The notes under the pieces are model-generated. The model was not told the DNA's origin, searched no databases, and was given only the letters and a program-made list of their open reading frames with translations. The position numbers and the translations under genes are program-made. A stretch of 64,000 nucleotides of DNA from Dehalococcoidales bacterium (GTDB lineage: Bacteria; Chloroflexota; Dehalococcoidia; Dehalococcoidales; RBG-16-60-22): positions 44,937-108,936 of the forward strand of contig JADHXF010000001.1 of the NCBI GenBank assembly GCA_016783105.1. Reading direction: 5' to 3'. Positions 18,320-29,915 of the stretch are shown one piece after another; the stretch's first letter is position 1; the number at the start of each line of letters is the position of its first letter.

Positions 18320-19585
18320 TCAGGCTAAAAGCAGCGTCGGGTTTTCCAGGGCACTGAGCAGGCTGGTTAAAAACCTGGCCGCCACGGCGCCGTCAATAAC
18401 CCGGTGGTCATAGGTCAGGCTGTAGGTCATGATTGGCCTGGCGACGACTTGGCCGTCCCTGACCACGGCTCGCTCGGTAATCGCCCCGACGCGCAGAATG
18501 GCCGATTCCGGCTGGTTGATGATGGCGGTCTCAAAGGTCCAGCCGCTGCCAAGTGCGCCCAGATTGGTCAGCGTAAAGGTGCCCCCGCTGATATCATCAC
18601 CGCTCAGCTTGTTCTCCCTTGCCTTCTCGACCAGTGTCTTTATCTCCTTGCTTATCTCCACCAGCGGCTTGCGGTCGGCATTCTTCACCACCGGGACGAT
18701 GAGCCCGTCTTCCAGGGCGGTCGCCACGCCCATATTGATATCTTCCCAGACTTTAATCTCTTTATCGACAATGCTGGCGTTGATTTTCGAGTGGTCGCGG
18801 AGTATGCGGGCGATGGCAAAGACGAGAATGTCAGTGTAGGTAATGCGCGTACCGAGGGTGCTTTCCTGTGCTACCAGGTTGTTGCGCAGCTTGACAATCT
18901 CGCCCATATCTATTTCACCCATCGTGGTTAGCTGGGCTGAGACAGAGAGGCTGTGCTGCATGCGCTCGGCGATGGTGCCCCGCATCCCGGAGAGCGGTAT
19001 GGTCTGCTTGACCTTTCTTTCTCCGATGGCTGCCACCGGTGCCGCGGCTGCGGCCGGTGCTGGTGCCGCCTCTCTGGTGGCGATTGCTTTTTCAATGTCC
19101 TCGCGGACAATTCTGCCGCCCGGCCCCGTGCCCGTCACCCGGGTGATGTCAACGGCATGTTCCTCGGCCAGCTTCCGGGCCACCGGCGAGATGCGGACGT
19201 GTCCTTCTTCTCCGGCGGCGGGGACGGCTTCTCTGGCTGGTGCTGCCTCGGCCTTGGGAGTCGAAGCAGCAACCGATTCGGTGGTTGCCTGCACTGCTTC
19301 GGCTGGCTTTCCCGCGGGTGTCTCTTTCTGTATCCTGGCCAGTTCTTCTTTGCTTTCCGCAAGCATACCGATAACCTGCCCGGCGGGAGCGGTCTCCCCC
19401 TCGTTCATTATAATATGGAGGAAGCCGCTGACCGTGGATTCAACGTCGGTCCTGACCTTCTCCGTCTCGATAACCACCACTATCTGGCGTTCTTCTACCC
19501 GGTCTCCTTCCTTGAACGGCCATTCAATGATGGTGGCATCGGCTACGGCCATGCCAACACGCGGTATTTTAATATCTGTAGCCAT
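18320..19585 (-). CDS. 2-oxoacid dehydrogenase E2, dihydrolipoamide acyltransferase
   Basis: Acyltransferase core of a 2-oxoacid or acetoin dehydrogenase complex. From ATG 19585 (421 residues) the order is: lipoyl domain with Lys43 in ETEKVRTD, an Ala/Pro/Glu-rich linker, a peripheral-subunit-binding domain near residues 140-180 (RISPVARKLAEEHAVDIT), a second Ala-rich linker, and the catalytic domain ending with YDHRVIDG (His394, Asp398). The start is preceded by GAGAGGAAAGAG; an 18-residue longer reading lacks a lipoyl-domain match. The acyl substrate cannot be told from the sequence, and no E1 gene is adjacent. Confidence 0.94.
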   Translation of the reverse strand: MATDIKIPRVGMAVADATIIEWPFKEGDRVEERQIVVVIETEKVRTDVESTVSGFLHIIMNEGETAPAGQVIGMLAESKEELARIQKETPAGKPAEAVQATTESVAASTPKAEAAPAREAVPAAGEEGHVRISPVARKLAEEHAVDITRVTGTGPGGRIVREDIEKAIATREAAPAPAAAAAPVAAIGERKVKQTIPLSGMRGTIAERMQHSLSVSAQLTTMGEIDMGEIVKLRNNLVAQESTLGTRITYTDILVFAIARILRDHSKINASIVDKEIKVWEDINMGVATALEDGLIVPVVKNADRKPLVEISKEIKTLVEKARENKLSGDDISGGTFTLTNLGALGSGWTFETAIINQPESAILRVGAITERAVVRDGQVVARPIMTYSLTYDHRVIDGAVAARFLTSLLSALENPTLLLA

Positions 19586-19604
19586 CTCTTTCCTCTCCCA
19601 TAGC

Positions 19605-20597
19605 TTATTTTCGGAAAAAGCCCTGTGCCACCGCAGCACGGATGGTTTTTTCGATGTCGACTACCGATGGGCCATCAGGCTGAAGTTTTATTTTGGTCTG
19701 GTCAGTATCCTTGACCGTGACTTCTCTTTCTCCATCCAGCGCGATAACCGAGGGCTTCAAATTTACCGCAACTTCCTCGCCTGGTTCAAGCAGTTTCCAT
19801 TCAGCGATGCTGACCTCGCAGACAACGCCGGGCAGCACGGCGGCTTTTATCTTAAGGTGGCCGTTGCCCAGCCTCAAGTACATTCCCCGAGCATCGTCAG
19901 GCCCGACAGGGAAGAGATTTCCCCCGATGGCCGTCATGCCCAGATTGGTTGGTTCCGCTCTGGTACAGATTATCTGCCTGACCTCTGATAGCTCCCAGAT
20001 GGCCCGGGCACCGACGAATAGCTGATTTAACACTACCGCGTCAATCAGGGCCATGTCAATTTCCCGTCCGTTCTGGATGATGGCGAGACGTTTCTGCGTT
20101 TTAATAATATCTTTGCCATCAATCAGCTTCAGAGCGGTGATACCAGCGGCCAGGCCGGCGGTGGTGGCCTCCACCATCACCGGGAAGACATTATTGGTGC
20201 CGGTAGAAATCGGTACCAGTGGAATACAGCCGCTTTTTTTGGCTACGTCCCGGTTGGTGCCGTCTCCACCCAGAGTAACAATGCACCCCACCTCCTGTTC
20301 CCCCATAAGCCCCGCAGCCCGGGTGGAATCCTCGCTGGTATAGCTGAGCGGCATATCAATTACGGATACCCTGGCGGTCAGCTTCTTGTTCCCGATGCCG
20401 TCCAGCGCCCTCTGCCCGAGCCCGTAGTAATCGGGCATAATCAGGATTTCATCAACTCCGGTGGCGTCAACGCCCATGATAATACGGCGCAGCTGGTTGG
20501 TCTTTTCATTGTTGTCCATGATGCTGGCATAGGCGACCAGCCGCCTGATATCCTTACCGGAAGCCGGATTGGCGATTATTCCTACCTTGCTCACCAC
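19605..20597 (-). CDS. ATP-NAD kinase-fold protein, AcoX-like
   Basis: 330-residue protein of the NAD-kinase/diacylglycerol-kinase fold, resembling AcoX of acetoin-dehydrogenase clusters. The N-terminus VGIIANPASGKDIRRLVAYA and the nucleotide motif TLGGDGTNRDVAKK are clear, followed by PISTGTNNVFP. AcoX has no settled biochemical role, but its place directly upstream of E2 points to the acetoin/2-oxoacid dehydrogenase system. It lies 19 bp from E2 and 24 bp from the 2-hydroxyacid dehydrogenase. Confidence 0.88.
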   Translation of the reverse strand: MVSKVGIIANPASGKDIRRLVAYASIMDNNEKTNQLRRIIMGVDATGVDEILIMPDYYGLGQRALDGIGNKKLTARVSVIDMPLSYTSEDSTRAAGLMGEQEVGCIVTLGGDGTNRDVAKKSGCIPLVPISTGTNNVFPVMVEATTAGLAAGITALKLIDGKDIIKTQKRLAIIQNGREIDMALIDAVVLNQLFVGARAIWELSEVRQIICTRAEPTNLGMTAIGGNLFPVGPDDARGMYLRLGNGHLKIKAAVLPGVVCEVSIAEWKLLEPGEEVAVNLKPSVIALDGEREVTVKDTDQTKIKLQPDGPSVVDIEKTIRAAVAQGFFRK

Positions 20598-20621
20598 AAT
20601 AACCTTACCACCATAATCTAC

Positions 20622-21596
20622 TTATTTTATTAAATGGCAGTTGACGCAGCTGGGCATTGGTTTGCCTGCCAGTGCCGCAATGACGTTTTCCGCCGACAAC
20701 AGGTCCATTTTCAGCCGTGATGTCACCGAGCCTCCAGCAATGTGTGGCGCAATGATAATATTGTTCAGCGTTAGCAGCGGGTCATCGGGTGCGATTGGCT
20801 CCACTTCGGTAACGTCAATGGCGGCCGCATGTATCTTTTTGCTCTTCAGAGCTTCATACAGTGCCTTCGGGTCAACCAACCCTCCGCGGGCGGTATTGAC
20901 CAGTATCGCCGCAGGTTTCATAGCGGCGAGTTCTCTGGCCCCAATCAGGTGCCTGGTTTCTTTATTAAGGGGCACGTGAATGGTGACATAGTCCGCCATG
21001 CCCAGCATTTTGTGCAGGTCCGGGATATATTCGGCACCGACTTCTTTTTCACGGGGACTGCGCACGATGTCGTAGTAGATAATCTTCATGTCAAAGCCGC
21101 GTGCCCGCTTGGCAACTTCCGCGCCGATTCTGCCCAGGCCAACGATACCCAGCGTCTTGCCGTAAATATCAAGGCCAAGAAACGGACAGCCCATGGGGTC
21201 CCATTTTTCCCAGCCGCCTCTGGCGGTCAGGTTGACCGCTTCCACGAGCTGCCGCGCCGAGGCCAGCAGCAGGGCCATGGCGAAGTCAGCGGTGCTGTCC
21301 TGGACACCGCTCGGCGCGTTGCTTACGCGCACGCCTCTCCGGGCGCACTCTTCAGCATCGATAGTATCGAAGCCAATGGCGCGGTGGGCGATTACCTTGA
21401 GCCTGGGCGCGTGGTCCAGGAACTCAGCGTCGACCCTGTCCAGCCAGCAGAGCGCTCCGTCGGCATCGGCGATGCGCTTAAAGACCTCTTCGCGGCTGGG
21501 TGCCTCTTCCTCTTGCCAGGCATCGACCTCGGCGTGTTTTTTCAGCAGGGCCACTGCTTCCGGGCCTATCCTCCGGCTGATAAAAACCTTGGGCAT
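20622..21596 (-). CDS. D-isomer-specific 2-hydroxyacid dehydrogenase
   Basis: NAD(P)-dependent reductase of 2-oxoacids such as glyoxylate, hydroxypyruvate or phosphohydroxypyruvate. The 324-residue protein has the Rossmann motif GLGRIG near residue 155, the substrate arginine in NTARGGLVD, the catalytic glutamate region DVTEVEPI, and the catalytic histidine in IIAPHIAG. It lacks the C-terminal ACT domain of SerA. The ending CVNCHLIK adds two cysteines. Strong SD GGAGG lies 7 nt before the ATG. The substrate is unassigned; the neighbourhood suggests a 2-oxoacid. Confidence 0.9.
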   Translation of the reverse strand: MPKVFISRRIGPEAVALLKKHAEVDAWQEEEAPSREEVFKRIADADGALCWLDRVDAEFLDHAPRLKVIAHRAIGFDTIDAEECARRGVRVSNAPSGVQDSTADFAMALLLASARQLVEAVNLTARGGWEKWDPMGCPFLGLDIYGKTLGIVGLGRIGAEVAKRARGFDMKIIYYDIVRSPREKEVGAEYIPDLHKMLGMADYVTIHVPLNKETRHLIGARELAAMKPAAILVNTARGGLVDPKALYEALKSKKIHAAAIDVTEVEPIAPDDPLLTLNNIIIAPHIAGGSVTSRLKMDLLSAENVIAALAGKPMPSCVNCHLIK

Positions 21597-21641
21597 TTTT
21601 TCCTCCTGCAGTCCAGTTTTATATTATACGAGTTCGTCAGC

Positions 21642-22211
21642 TTACCTGCCCGTGAAAAACGGGTCTTTGCCCGTCACCGAAAGCGGAACACCAATAACAA
21701 GGTCGGCATCCATGAGCTTGATTCGCCGGGCGGCGGCGCCGATGGAGTACATCATGCGGTTATCAATATTTAAATCGCTGGCGGTTTTAACCGCTGAACC
21801 AAGAGCGATGCCCAGGTCGATGCTCTGCATGTGGCACATCGGGCCGCGCATCATGCCCTGGTCTTTTTTCTTTGCTTTCACCATGGCCGGGCAGTCCATG
21901 CCGCAGGCACCACAGTTCAGCGGGTCTGCCATCCTCTTGGGCTCGCCGGTGACGCCGATGAGCAGCACCACGGCCGATTTCCTGACATCATCGGCATTGC
22001 GGTGGAAAAAGGCCAGCCTTTCCGTGTCCTCGCCGTAGACTTCTTCCATGGTCGCGGCCAGCTTCTCCAGTTCCTTCGGTTCATGCAGAATGAGCGTTTT
22101 AATTGAGTCAAGGCCCCTCGTTTTGGGGGCGGTGCGGGCACTGACCGCCATCAACTTGGCGGCGGTGAGAATCCCATCTTTTTCCGCTTCATTTGAATTT
22201 ATCGGCACCAT
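21642..22211 (-). CDS. DUF2148 ferredoxin-domain protein
   Basis: 189-residue protein with a cysteine cluster C100-GA-C103-GMD-C107 and a further C126 (GPMCHMQS), a pattern that fits an iron-sulfur site, followed by the GIALGSAVKTAS segment shared by DUF2148 proteins. It has no membrane segment and its biochemical role is unknown. AGGAGGGAG lies 7 nt before the ATG. It precedes the dehydrogenase gene by 45 bp on the same strand and may be the first gene of the metabolic unit. Confidence 0.8.
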   Translation of the reverse strand: MVPINSNEAEKDGILTAAKLMAVSARTAPKTRGLDSIKTLILHEPKELEKLAATMEEVYGEDTERLAFFHRNADDVRKSAVVLLIGVTGEPKRMADPLNCGACGMDCPAMVKAKKKDQGMMRGPMCHMQSIDLGIALGSAVKTASDLNIDNRMMYSIGAAARRIKLMDADLVIGVPLSVTGKDPFFTGR

Positions 22212-22239
22212 TAAAATCTCCCTCCTGAATATTTATCGC

Positions 22240-22268
22240 GTGTGTCCTGTCTGACGATTTTGACACAC
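22240..22268. promoter_or_regulatory. Inverted repeat upstream of the DUF2148 gene
   Basis: GTGTGTC (22240-22246) and its complement GACACAC (22262-22268) flank 15 nt, about 30 bp upstream of the DUF2148 start. It could be an operator or an RNA hairpin. The rest of the 22212-22373 gap shows no gene. Confidence 0.4.
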
Positions 22269-22373
22269 CACTGATTTATCATTGATTTCCGAGGCAATTC
22301 CATCTGAAAAGAGTTTTTATGCTCGAAAGAGAGTGTTTATTTCCCAAACCAGTCCTGTCTTTTATACTTCCGG

Positions 22374-23405
22374 TCACGCGTCCCAGCGGTCCATATCGGC
22401 AATTGCCTGGGAGAGGACATCCACCGCACGCGCCGCGTTGCTCAAATCGGCCACTTCGATTGGAGAATGGCTGTATCTTCTGGCCGCCACAAACATAAAC
22501 GTGGACTCAATCTCTGGATTTACCTCGTACGCAATATTATGGTCGGAGAAAATCCCGGTGCTCACATCGACGTGGAAAGGGACATCCAATTTCTTGGCCG
22601 CGTCTATCAATAGCTGGTTCACGCGGGGGCTGGCGAAATTGACCGTGGCCGGGTAGGCAACTGTGGGCTGGGCAAAGGCGAGCCGGCGCACTCCCAGTCC
22701 GGTGCGCATCGGCACTGTGCGCTGGATATCGGGCACGGCATCCTGGGCAAAGCCGGTGTCCAAGGCAATGAACCAGTCGGGCGTTACCTGCCGCAGGAAA
22801 TGCCTGACCCCGAAACAGCCTATCTCCTCCTGAACAGCGCCCACGAAGTAAATGTCATGGCGCGGCGGCTTTTTCAGCCTTCGGGCTACTTCAACGAGGA
22901 CGGCACAGCCCACGCGGTCATCAATGGATTGACTTGCCAGTATCGTCTTGTTGTCGTCAAGCCAGCGTGGCGGATGGTCGTAAACGATGGGGTCGCCCAC
23001 CGAAACGAACTTCTGCCGGTCACCGACGTCCATCCAAAGGGAGCCCATTTCACGGCGGCCAACGGTGCTGCTGGCGCAGACCACGCCGGGGATATCCCGT
23101 TCGGCTCCCAGGATGAGCACCGGGGTACCGGGCAGATTGTTGAAATCAATCCAGCCTATCCTGTCAAACCAGACAAATTCATCCACCTTCTGCACCACCA
23201 TGCTGACCTGGTCGGTGTGGGCTACCAGCGCCAGCGCGCGCTTACCCTCGGTTCCTTTTTTTCTGGCAATGAGGTTGCCTATCTTATCAATGTAGAGCTC
23301 ATCGACGTGACTCTCCAGTAGCTCTTTTAGACGACTAGCAACTCGACCTTCAAAGCCAGTCGGACCTGGAATCTGGACCAGTTCATAGACGAGTTCGTTA
23401 ATCAT
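22374..23405 (-). CDS. M42-family metallopeptidase (glutamyl/deblocking aminopeptidase type)
   Basis: Cytosolic co-catalytic metal aminopeptidase, 343 residues. The metal ligands and catalytic residues of the family are in place: His63 (VAHTDQ), Asp162 or Asp163 (SIDDRVG), Glu193/Glu194 (VQEEIG), Asp216 (ALDTG) and His313 (YSHSPIEV). The opening NELVYELVQIPGPTGFEG is typical of M42. A strong promoter (23448-23477) and AGGAGG are present upstream, and transcription diverges from tRNA-Thr. Confidence 0.92.
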   Translation of the reverse strand: MINELVYELVQIPGPTGFEGRVASRLKELLESHVDELYIDKIGNLIARKKGTEGKRALALVAHTDQVSMVVQKVDEFVWFDRIGWIDFNNLPGTPVLILGAERDIPGVVCASSTVGRREMGSLWMDVGDRQKFVSVGDPIVYDHPPRWLDDNKTILASQSIDDRVGCAVLVEVARRLKKPPRHDIYFVGAVQEEIGCFGVRHFLRQVTPDWFIALDTGFAQDAVPDIQRTVPMRTGLGVRRLAFAQPTVAYPATVNFASPRVNQLLIDAAKKLDVPFHVDVSTGIFSDHNIAYEVNPEIESTFMFVAARRYSHSPIEVADLSNAARAVDVLSQAIADMDRWDA

Positions 23406-23416
23406 GAGAAACCTCC

Positions 23417-23438
23417 TTGGCTAATTAAAAATAGCCAA
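23417..23438 (-). promoter_or_regulatory. Inverted repeat covering the M42 ribosome-binding site flank
   Basis: TTGGCTA and TAGCCAA are separated by 8 nt. The repeat lies between the predicted -10 and the start codon, and its downstream arm touches the AGGAGG of the M42 gene. It could be a repressor operator or an RNA hairpin limiting translation. Confidence 0.45.
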
Positions 23439-23447
23439 CAAACAAAA

Positions 23448-23477
23448 ATCATAGCATTGCCCTTTCTCATGTGTCAA
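23448..23477 (-). promoter_or_regulatory. Promoter of the M42 peptidase gene
   Basis: On the minus strand TTGACA (23472-23477) and TATGAT (23448-23453) are separated by 18 nt. The start of transcription would be near 23441, giving a leader of about 36 nt that includes the inverted repeat. Confidence 0.75.
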
Positions 23478-23514
23478 ACCTGTTGAACCTCTTAACATAA
23501 CGTGGATACCAGGC

Positions 23515-23543
23515 TTCATATGCGACGGTATATATGTTATACT
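23515..23543 (+). promoter_or_regulatory. Promoter of tRNA-Thr
   Basis: TTCATA (23515-23520) and TATACT (23538-23543) are separated by 17 nt. Transcription would begin about 3 nt ahead of the mature tRNA 5' end. Confidence 0.65.
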
Positions 23544-23552
23544 TTGCCTTGG

Positions 23553-23624
23553 GCCAGCGTAGCTCAGGGGTAGAGCAGCGGTTTCGTAAACCGCCGGTCG
23601 TCGGTTCGAATCCGACCGCTGGCT
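23553..23624 (+). tRNA. tRNA-Thr (anticodon CGT)
   Basis: A complete 72-nt cloverleaf. The acceptor stem GCCAGCG pairs with CGCTGGC, the D arm is GCTC/GAGC, the anticodon stem GCGGT/ACCGC holds the loop TTCGTAA with anticodon CGT, and the T arm is GTCGG-TTCGAAT-CCGAC. The discriminator base is T and CCA is not encoded. It reads the threonine codon ACG. Confidence 0.97.
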
Positions 23625-23650
23625 CGGTGATATTGGGGGATGAAAAGAGA

Positions 23651-24478
23651 ATGGCTGGTTTGCTCTTCGGAACGGCGGGAACTCCGCGGAGTTCCCGGCA
23701 ACTCTCAACCATAAGCGGCATTGAGCGCATTGCCGAGCTGGGGCTGGACTGCATGGAGGTCGAATTTGTCCAGGGGGTGAAGATGGGTGAGGCGGCTGCT
23801 CGGCTGGTTGGTGAGACGGCGGTTCGCACCGGTGTAAGATTATCGGCGCACGCTCCCTATTTCATTAACCTGAATGCACAGGATATTGAAAAGGTAAGAG
23901 CCAGCCAGGACCGCATCTTGCAGACGGCGCGCATAGCTTCTCTCTGCCATGCGGAGAGCGTGATTTTTCATGCCGCGTTTTACATGGGACAGGCGCCGGA
24001 AGCCGTATATGAGACAGTAAAAAGATACCTTGGTGAAGTGTTGAGCCAGCTGGAACGTGAAAATATAAAGGTGAGTATCAGACCGGAAGTGACCGGCAAA
24101 AGCAGCCAGTTCGGTACCATTGAGGAGCTGGTAAACCTCAGTGCGGAACTGAAAGGGGTTTCACCCTGCCTTGACTTCTCACACTGGCATGCCCGTACCT
24201 GGAAATTCAATTCCTATCCCGAGTTCGAGGCCGTCCTGCTCCAGGTGAGGCAGCGTTTGGGTGGGGAGGCACTGGAAAACATCCATATTCACGTTGCCGG
24301 TATCAACTATGGCCGGAAGGGAGAAATAAATCACCTGAACTTTGAGGAATCTGATTTTCAATATAAAGAGTTGCTCAGCGTGCTGAAGGATTATAGTGTC
24401 AAAGGCATGGTAATATGTGAAAGCCCAAACCTGGAGGAAGACGCACTGCGGCTGCAGGCATTTTATCATGATTTGTGA
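23651..24478 (+). CDS. Endonuclease IV-like TIM-barrel protein
   Basis: 275-residue protein of the AP endonuclease family 2. Several zinc-ligand positions of endonuclease IV are recognisable: His in LSAHAPYFINLNA, His in VIFHAAFY, Glu in IRPEVTGKSS, Asp and His in CLDFSHWHAR, His in IHIHVAGI, and Glu in VICESP. The ligand pair usually written Asp-x-His near the end reads EINHLNF, so the Asp appears replaced. It may be a true DNA-repair enzyme or a related isomerase-type protein. The start is ATG 23651, with GATGAAAAGAGA upstream; a longer reading would run through the tRNA. Confidence 0.82.
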   Translation: MAGLLFGTAGTPRSSRQLSTISGIERIAELGLDCMEVEFVQGVKMGEAAARLVGETAVRTGVRLSAHAPYFINLNAQDIEKVRASQDRILQTARIASLCHAESVIFHAAFYMGQAPEAVYETVKRYLGEVLSQLERENIKVSIRPEVTGKSSQFGTIEELVNLSAELKGVSPCLDFSHWHARTWKFNSYPEFEAVLLQVRQRLGGEALENIHIHVAGINYGRKGEINHLNFEESDFQYKELLSVLKDYSVKGMVICESPNLEEDALRLQAFYHDL

Positions 24479-24504
24479 CTGTCGGTGGAATATATGGTGG
24501 ATTG

Positions 24505-24513
24505 TGGTATAAT
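24505..24513 (+). promoter_or_regulatory. Extended -10 promoter of ftsH
   Basis: TGGTATAAT combines a TG extension with a perfect -10 hexamer (24508-24513). No good -35 is seen at 16-18 nt. Transcription would start near 24520, 30 nt ahead of the ftsH GTG. Confidence 0.6.
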
Positions 24514-24549
24514 TTAATAGGCACGAAAAGCCGTGATGAGGAGTGAAGT

Positions 24550-26487
<1,938 letters not shown>

Positions 26488-26506
26488 AACCCGTGAAAGA
26501 CGATTG

Positions 26507-26533
26507 AGAGGGGGCATAGCCCCCTCTTTTTTG
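26507..26533 (+). terminator. Intrinsic terminator of ftsH
   Basis: GAGGGGGC and GCCCCCTC form an 8-bp GC-rich stem with an ATA loop, followed directly by TTTTTTG. It ends 20-46 nt downstream of the ftsH stop codon. Confidence 0.92.
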
Positions 26534-26592
26534 TTAGGCTATAATCAGCATTTAGAAAGAAACTGAAGATATAATTTCAACGGGGAACATAT

Positions 26593-26997
26593 ATGATTAA
26601 AGTCTCCGATAAACCGATTTCACCGGAATCCGTGGTAAATGAGGTCAAGGCAAACAGCAGTGGATGTGCCGTCACCTATGTGGGCCTGATTCGTGACCAT
26701 TCCCGTGGCAAGCAGGTTCAATCTGTAACCTATGAGAATGTCTCCGGGAAAGCGGAGAAAAGACTGCGTGAAATCGCTGACGAAATCAAGCGTAGGTGGC
26801 CGGTTGATAACGTTGCCATTTACCACCGGGTCGGCAGGTTAAATGTCGGTGATATCAATCTGGTCGTTGCCATCGCCGCCGCACACCGCACCGAGGGGTT
26901 TGCTGCCTGCCAGTATGCCATTGACCAGTTCAAGCAGGGAATGCCAACAAGCAAGAAAGAAACCTATCTGGATGGCAGCGTGTGGATTGAGGAGTGA
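26593..26997 (+). CDS. moaE: Molybdopterin synthase catalytic subunit MoaE
   Basis: Large subunit of molybdopterin synthase, which puts dithiolene sulfur onto precursor Z during molybdenum cofactor synthesis. The 134-residue product has VTYVGLIRDHSRGKQV, HRVGRLNVGDINLVVAIAAA, and the active-site lysine region PTSKKETYLDG. The partner MoaD and other moa genes are not nearby, so it is encoded alone. TATAAT at 26570-26575 and GGGGAA before the ATG suggest its own short transcript. It converges with the polyprenyl synthase gene with a 13-bp gap. Confidence 0.93.
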   Translation: MIKVSDKPISPESVVNEVKANSSGCAVTYVGLIRDHSRGKQVQSVTYENVSGKAEKRLREIADEIKRRWPVDNVAIYHRVGRLNVGDINLVVAIAAAHRTEGFAACQYAIDQFKQGMPTSKKETYLDGSVWIEE

Positions 26998-27010
26998 AGG
27001 CAACTGCCCC

Positions 27011-27976
27011 TTATCTTTTACGAGCCACGACATACTCGGCCAGTTGCAGCAATGCCTCGCGGCTGCTATTAGCGGGAAGCTGGTTGATATTCTGGCAGGC
27101 CCGGGCGCAGTATTCTGAAGCCACGGTGTAGCACTCGTCCACTATCGGTGAATTTCGAATCAGCTCTATCGCCTGTTTGATGTTACCCTGGTCGTTTCTG
27201 TTAGCAAAGAGCCGTTTCACAGGGTTATCTTCAGGGCAGCGTTCCAGCAGCAGCATTGCCGGCAGGGTAAGAGTTCCCTGCGCTAAATCCGAGCCCACCG
27301 GTTTGCCCAGTTCTTCCTCAGTGCCGATAAAATCAAGAATATCGTCTACGACCTGGAAGGCGATACCCAGGCAATGACCGTAATCTCTGAGTATTTTAAC
27401 TGATTTCTCCGGTGCTCCGCTCAGGATGGCTCCTGACTCGGTGGCCAGGGAGAAGAGGGAAGCGGTTTTACCAAATATCTTCTCAAAATACTGTTCCCGT
27501 GTTTGTTGCAGGTTGTGAGCGCTGAAGAACTGGTTCAGTTCACCGCTGGAGATGGTGGCCAGGGTCTGGGAGAAGAGCTTGATGACCCTCGGGTTCTGCG
27601 TGTCCGAGACAAATTCGCCGGCTTTGGCGAAAAGGTAATCGCCGAGGAGTATCGCCGGTTCCCCTCCCCAGAGCTTGAAGATGGTAGCCCGGCCGCGCCG
27701 CGCCATTGACTTGTCAATGGCGTCATCATGAATAAGGGTGGCCGTGTGCATGAGCTCAACGGACACGGCCATGGGCATCAGATATTTCAGATTATACTGG
27801 TAAAACTTGCCTGACAGCAGTGTCAGGGCCGGCCTGATACCTTTCCCGCCGCTACCCACCACGTAGTCCAGTTGCTCGGAAAGCCAGGGGAAATCAACTT
27901 TAATAATCGACCGGAGGGATTCTTTTACCTGGGATAGGTCGTCCTGTATGGACCGGTATATTCCGTTGAGCTCCAC
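27011..27976 (-). CDS. Polyprenyl diphosphate synthase
   Basis: Trans-isoprenyl diphosphate synthase, 321 residues. The first aspartate-rich motif is LIHDDAID and the second VVDDILDF; GSGGKGIRPALTLLSGK is the substrate-binding segment. Small residues ahead of the first motif (MHTATL) suggest a medium or long product such as octa- to decaprenyl diphosphate, but chain length cannot be fixed by eye. The start is GTG 27976 with GGAG 4 nt upstream. It is the last gene of rsmI-zinc ribbon-metG-this gene and can use IPP made by Dxr and IspG encoded 14-18 kb away. Confidence 0.93.
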   Translation of the reverse strand: MELNGIYRSIQDDLSQVKESLRSIIKVDFPWLSEQLDYVVGSGGKGIRPALTLLSGKFYQYNLKYLMPMAVSVELMHTATLIHDDAIDKSMARRGRATIFKLWGGEPAILLGDYLFAKAGEFVSDTQNPRVIKLFSQTLATISSGELNQFFSAHNLQQTREQYFEKIFGKTASLFSLATESGAILSGAPEKSVKILRDYGHCLGIAFQVVDDILDFIGTEEELGKPVGSDLAQGTLTLPAMLLLERCPEDNPVKRLFANRNDQGNIKQAIELIRNSPIVDECYTVASEYCARACQNINQLPANSSREALLQLAEYVVARKR

Positions 27977-27992
27977 AAGTCTCCTTTCTCAT

Positions 27993-29669
<1,677 letters not shown>

Positions 29670-29678
29670 CAGGCGACC

Positions 29679-29915
29679 TCAATCATGTTCTGGAATTCCG
29701 GATTCAAGGAAGGTCAGTATCTGTTCCCCTTTTTCCGTTTTATACTGGGCGTAACCCTTTTTCAGGCAGCAATCAACGCAGTACCGTTTCGCCTCCCCTT
29801 CCTCGTCTTCGATGCCGTCCTTTTCATCGACGACAAGGTACCGCTCGGGATAGGGGATGCTGCGCTGACACTCGTCACACTTTATTTCTCCCAGTGAAAT
29901 GCACCCTCTACGCAT
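29679..29915 (-). CDS. Small zinc-ribbon protein, function unknown
   Basis: 78-residue protein with one likely four-cysteine zinc site: CDEC near residue 13 and CVDCC near residue 46. Between them lies an acidic stretch (EKDGIEDEEGEA). The C-terminal helix is acidic. It overlaps the end of rsmI by 8 nt and sits 9 bp ahead of metG, so it is co-translated with RNA-related enzymes. No function is recognised. Confidence 0.8.
   Translation of the reverse strand: MRRGCISLGEIKCDECQRSIPYPERYLVVDEKDGIEDEEGEAKRYCVDCCLKKGYAQYKTEKGEQILTFLESGIPEHD

Noticed and set aside
20829..21773. 314-codon plus-strand frame opposite the 2-hydroxyacid dehydrogenase
   Set aside because: Antisense to a complete enzyme and crosses into the DUF2148 gene; no motif.
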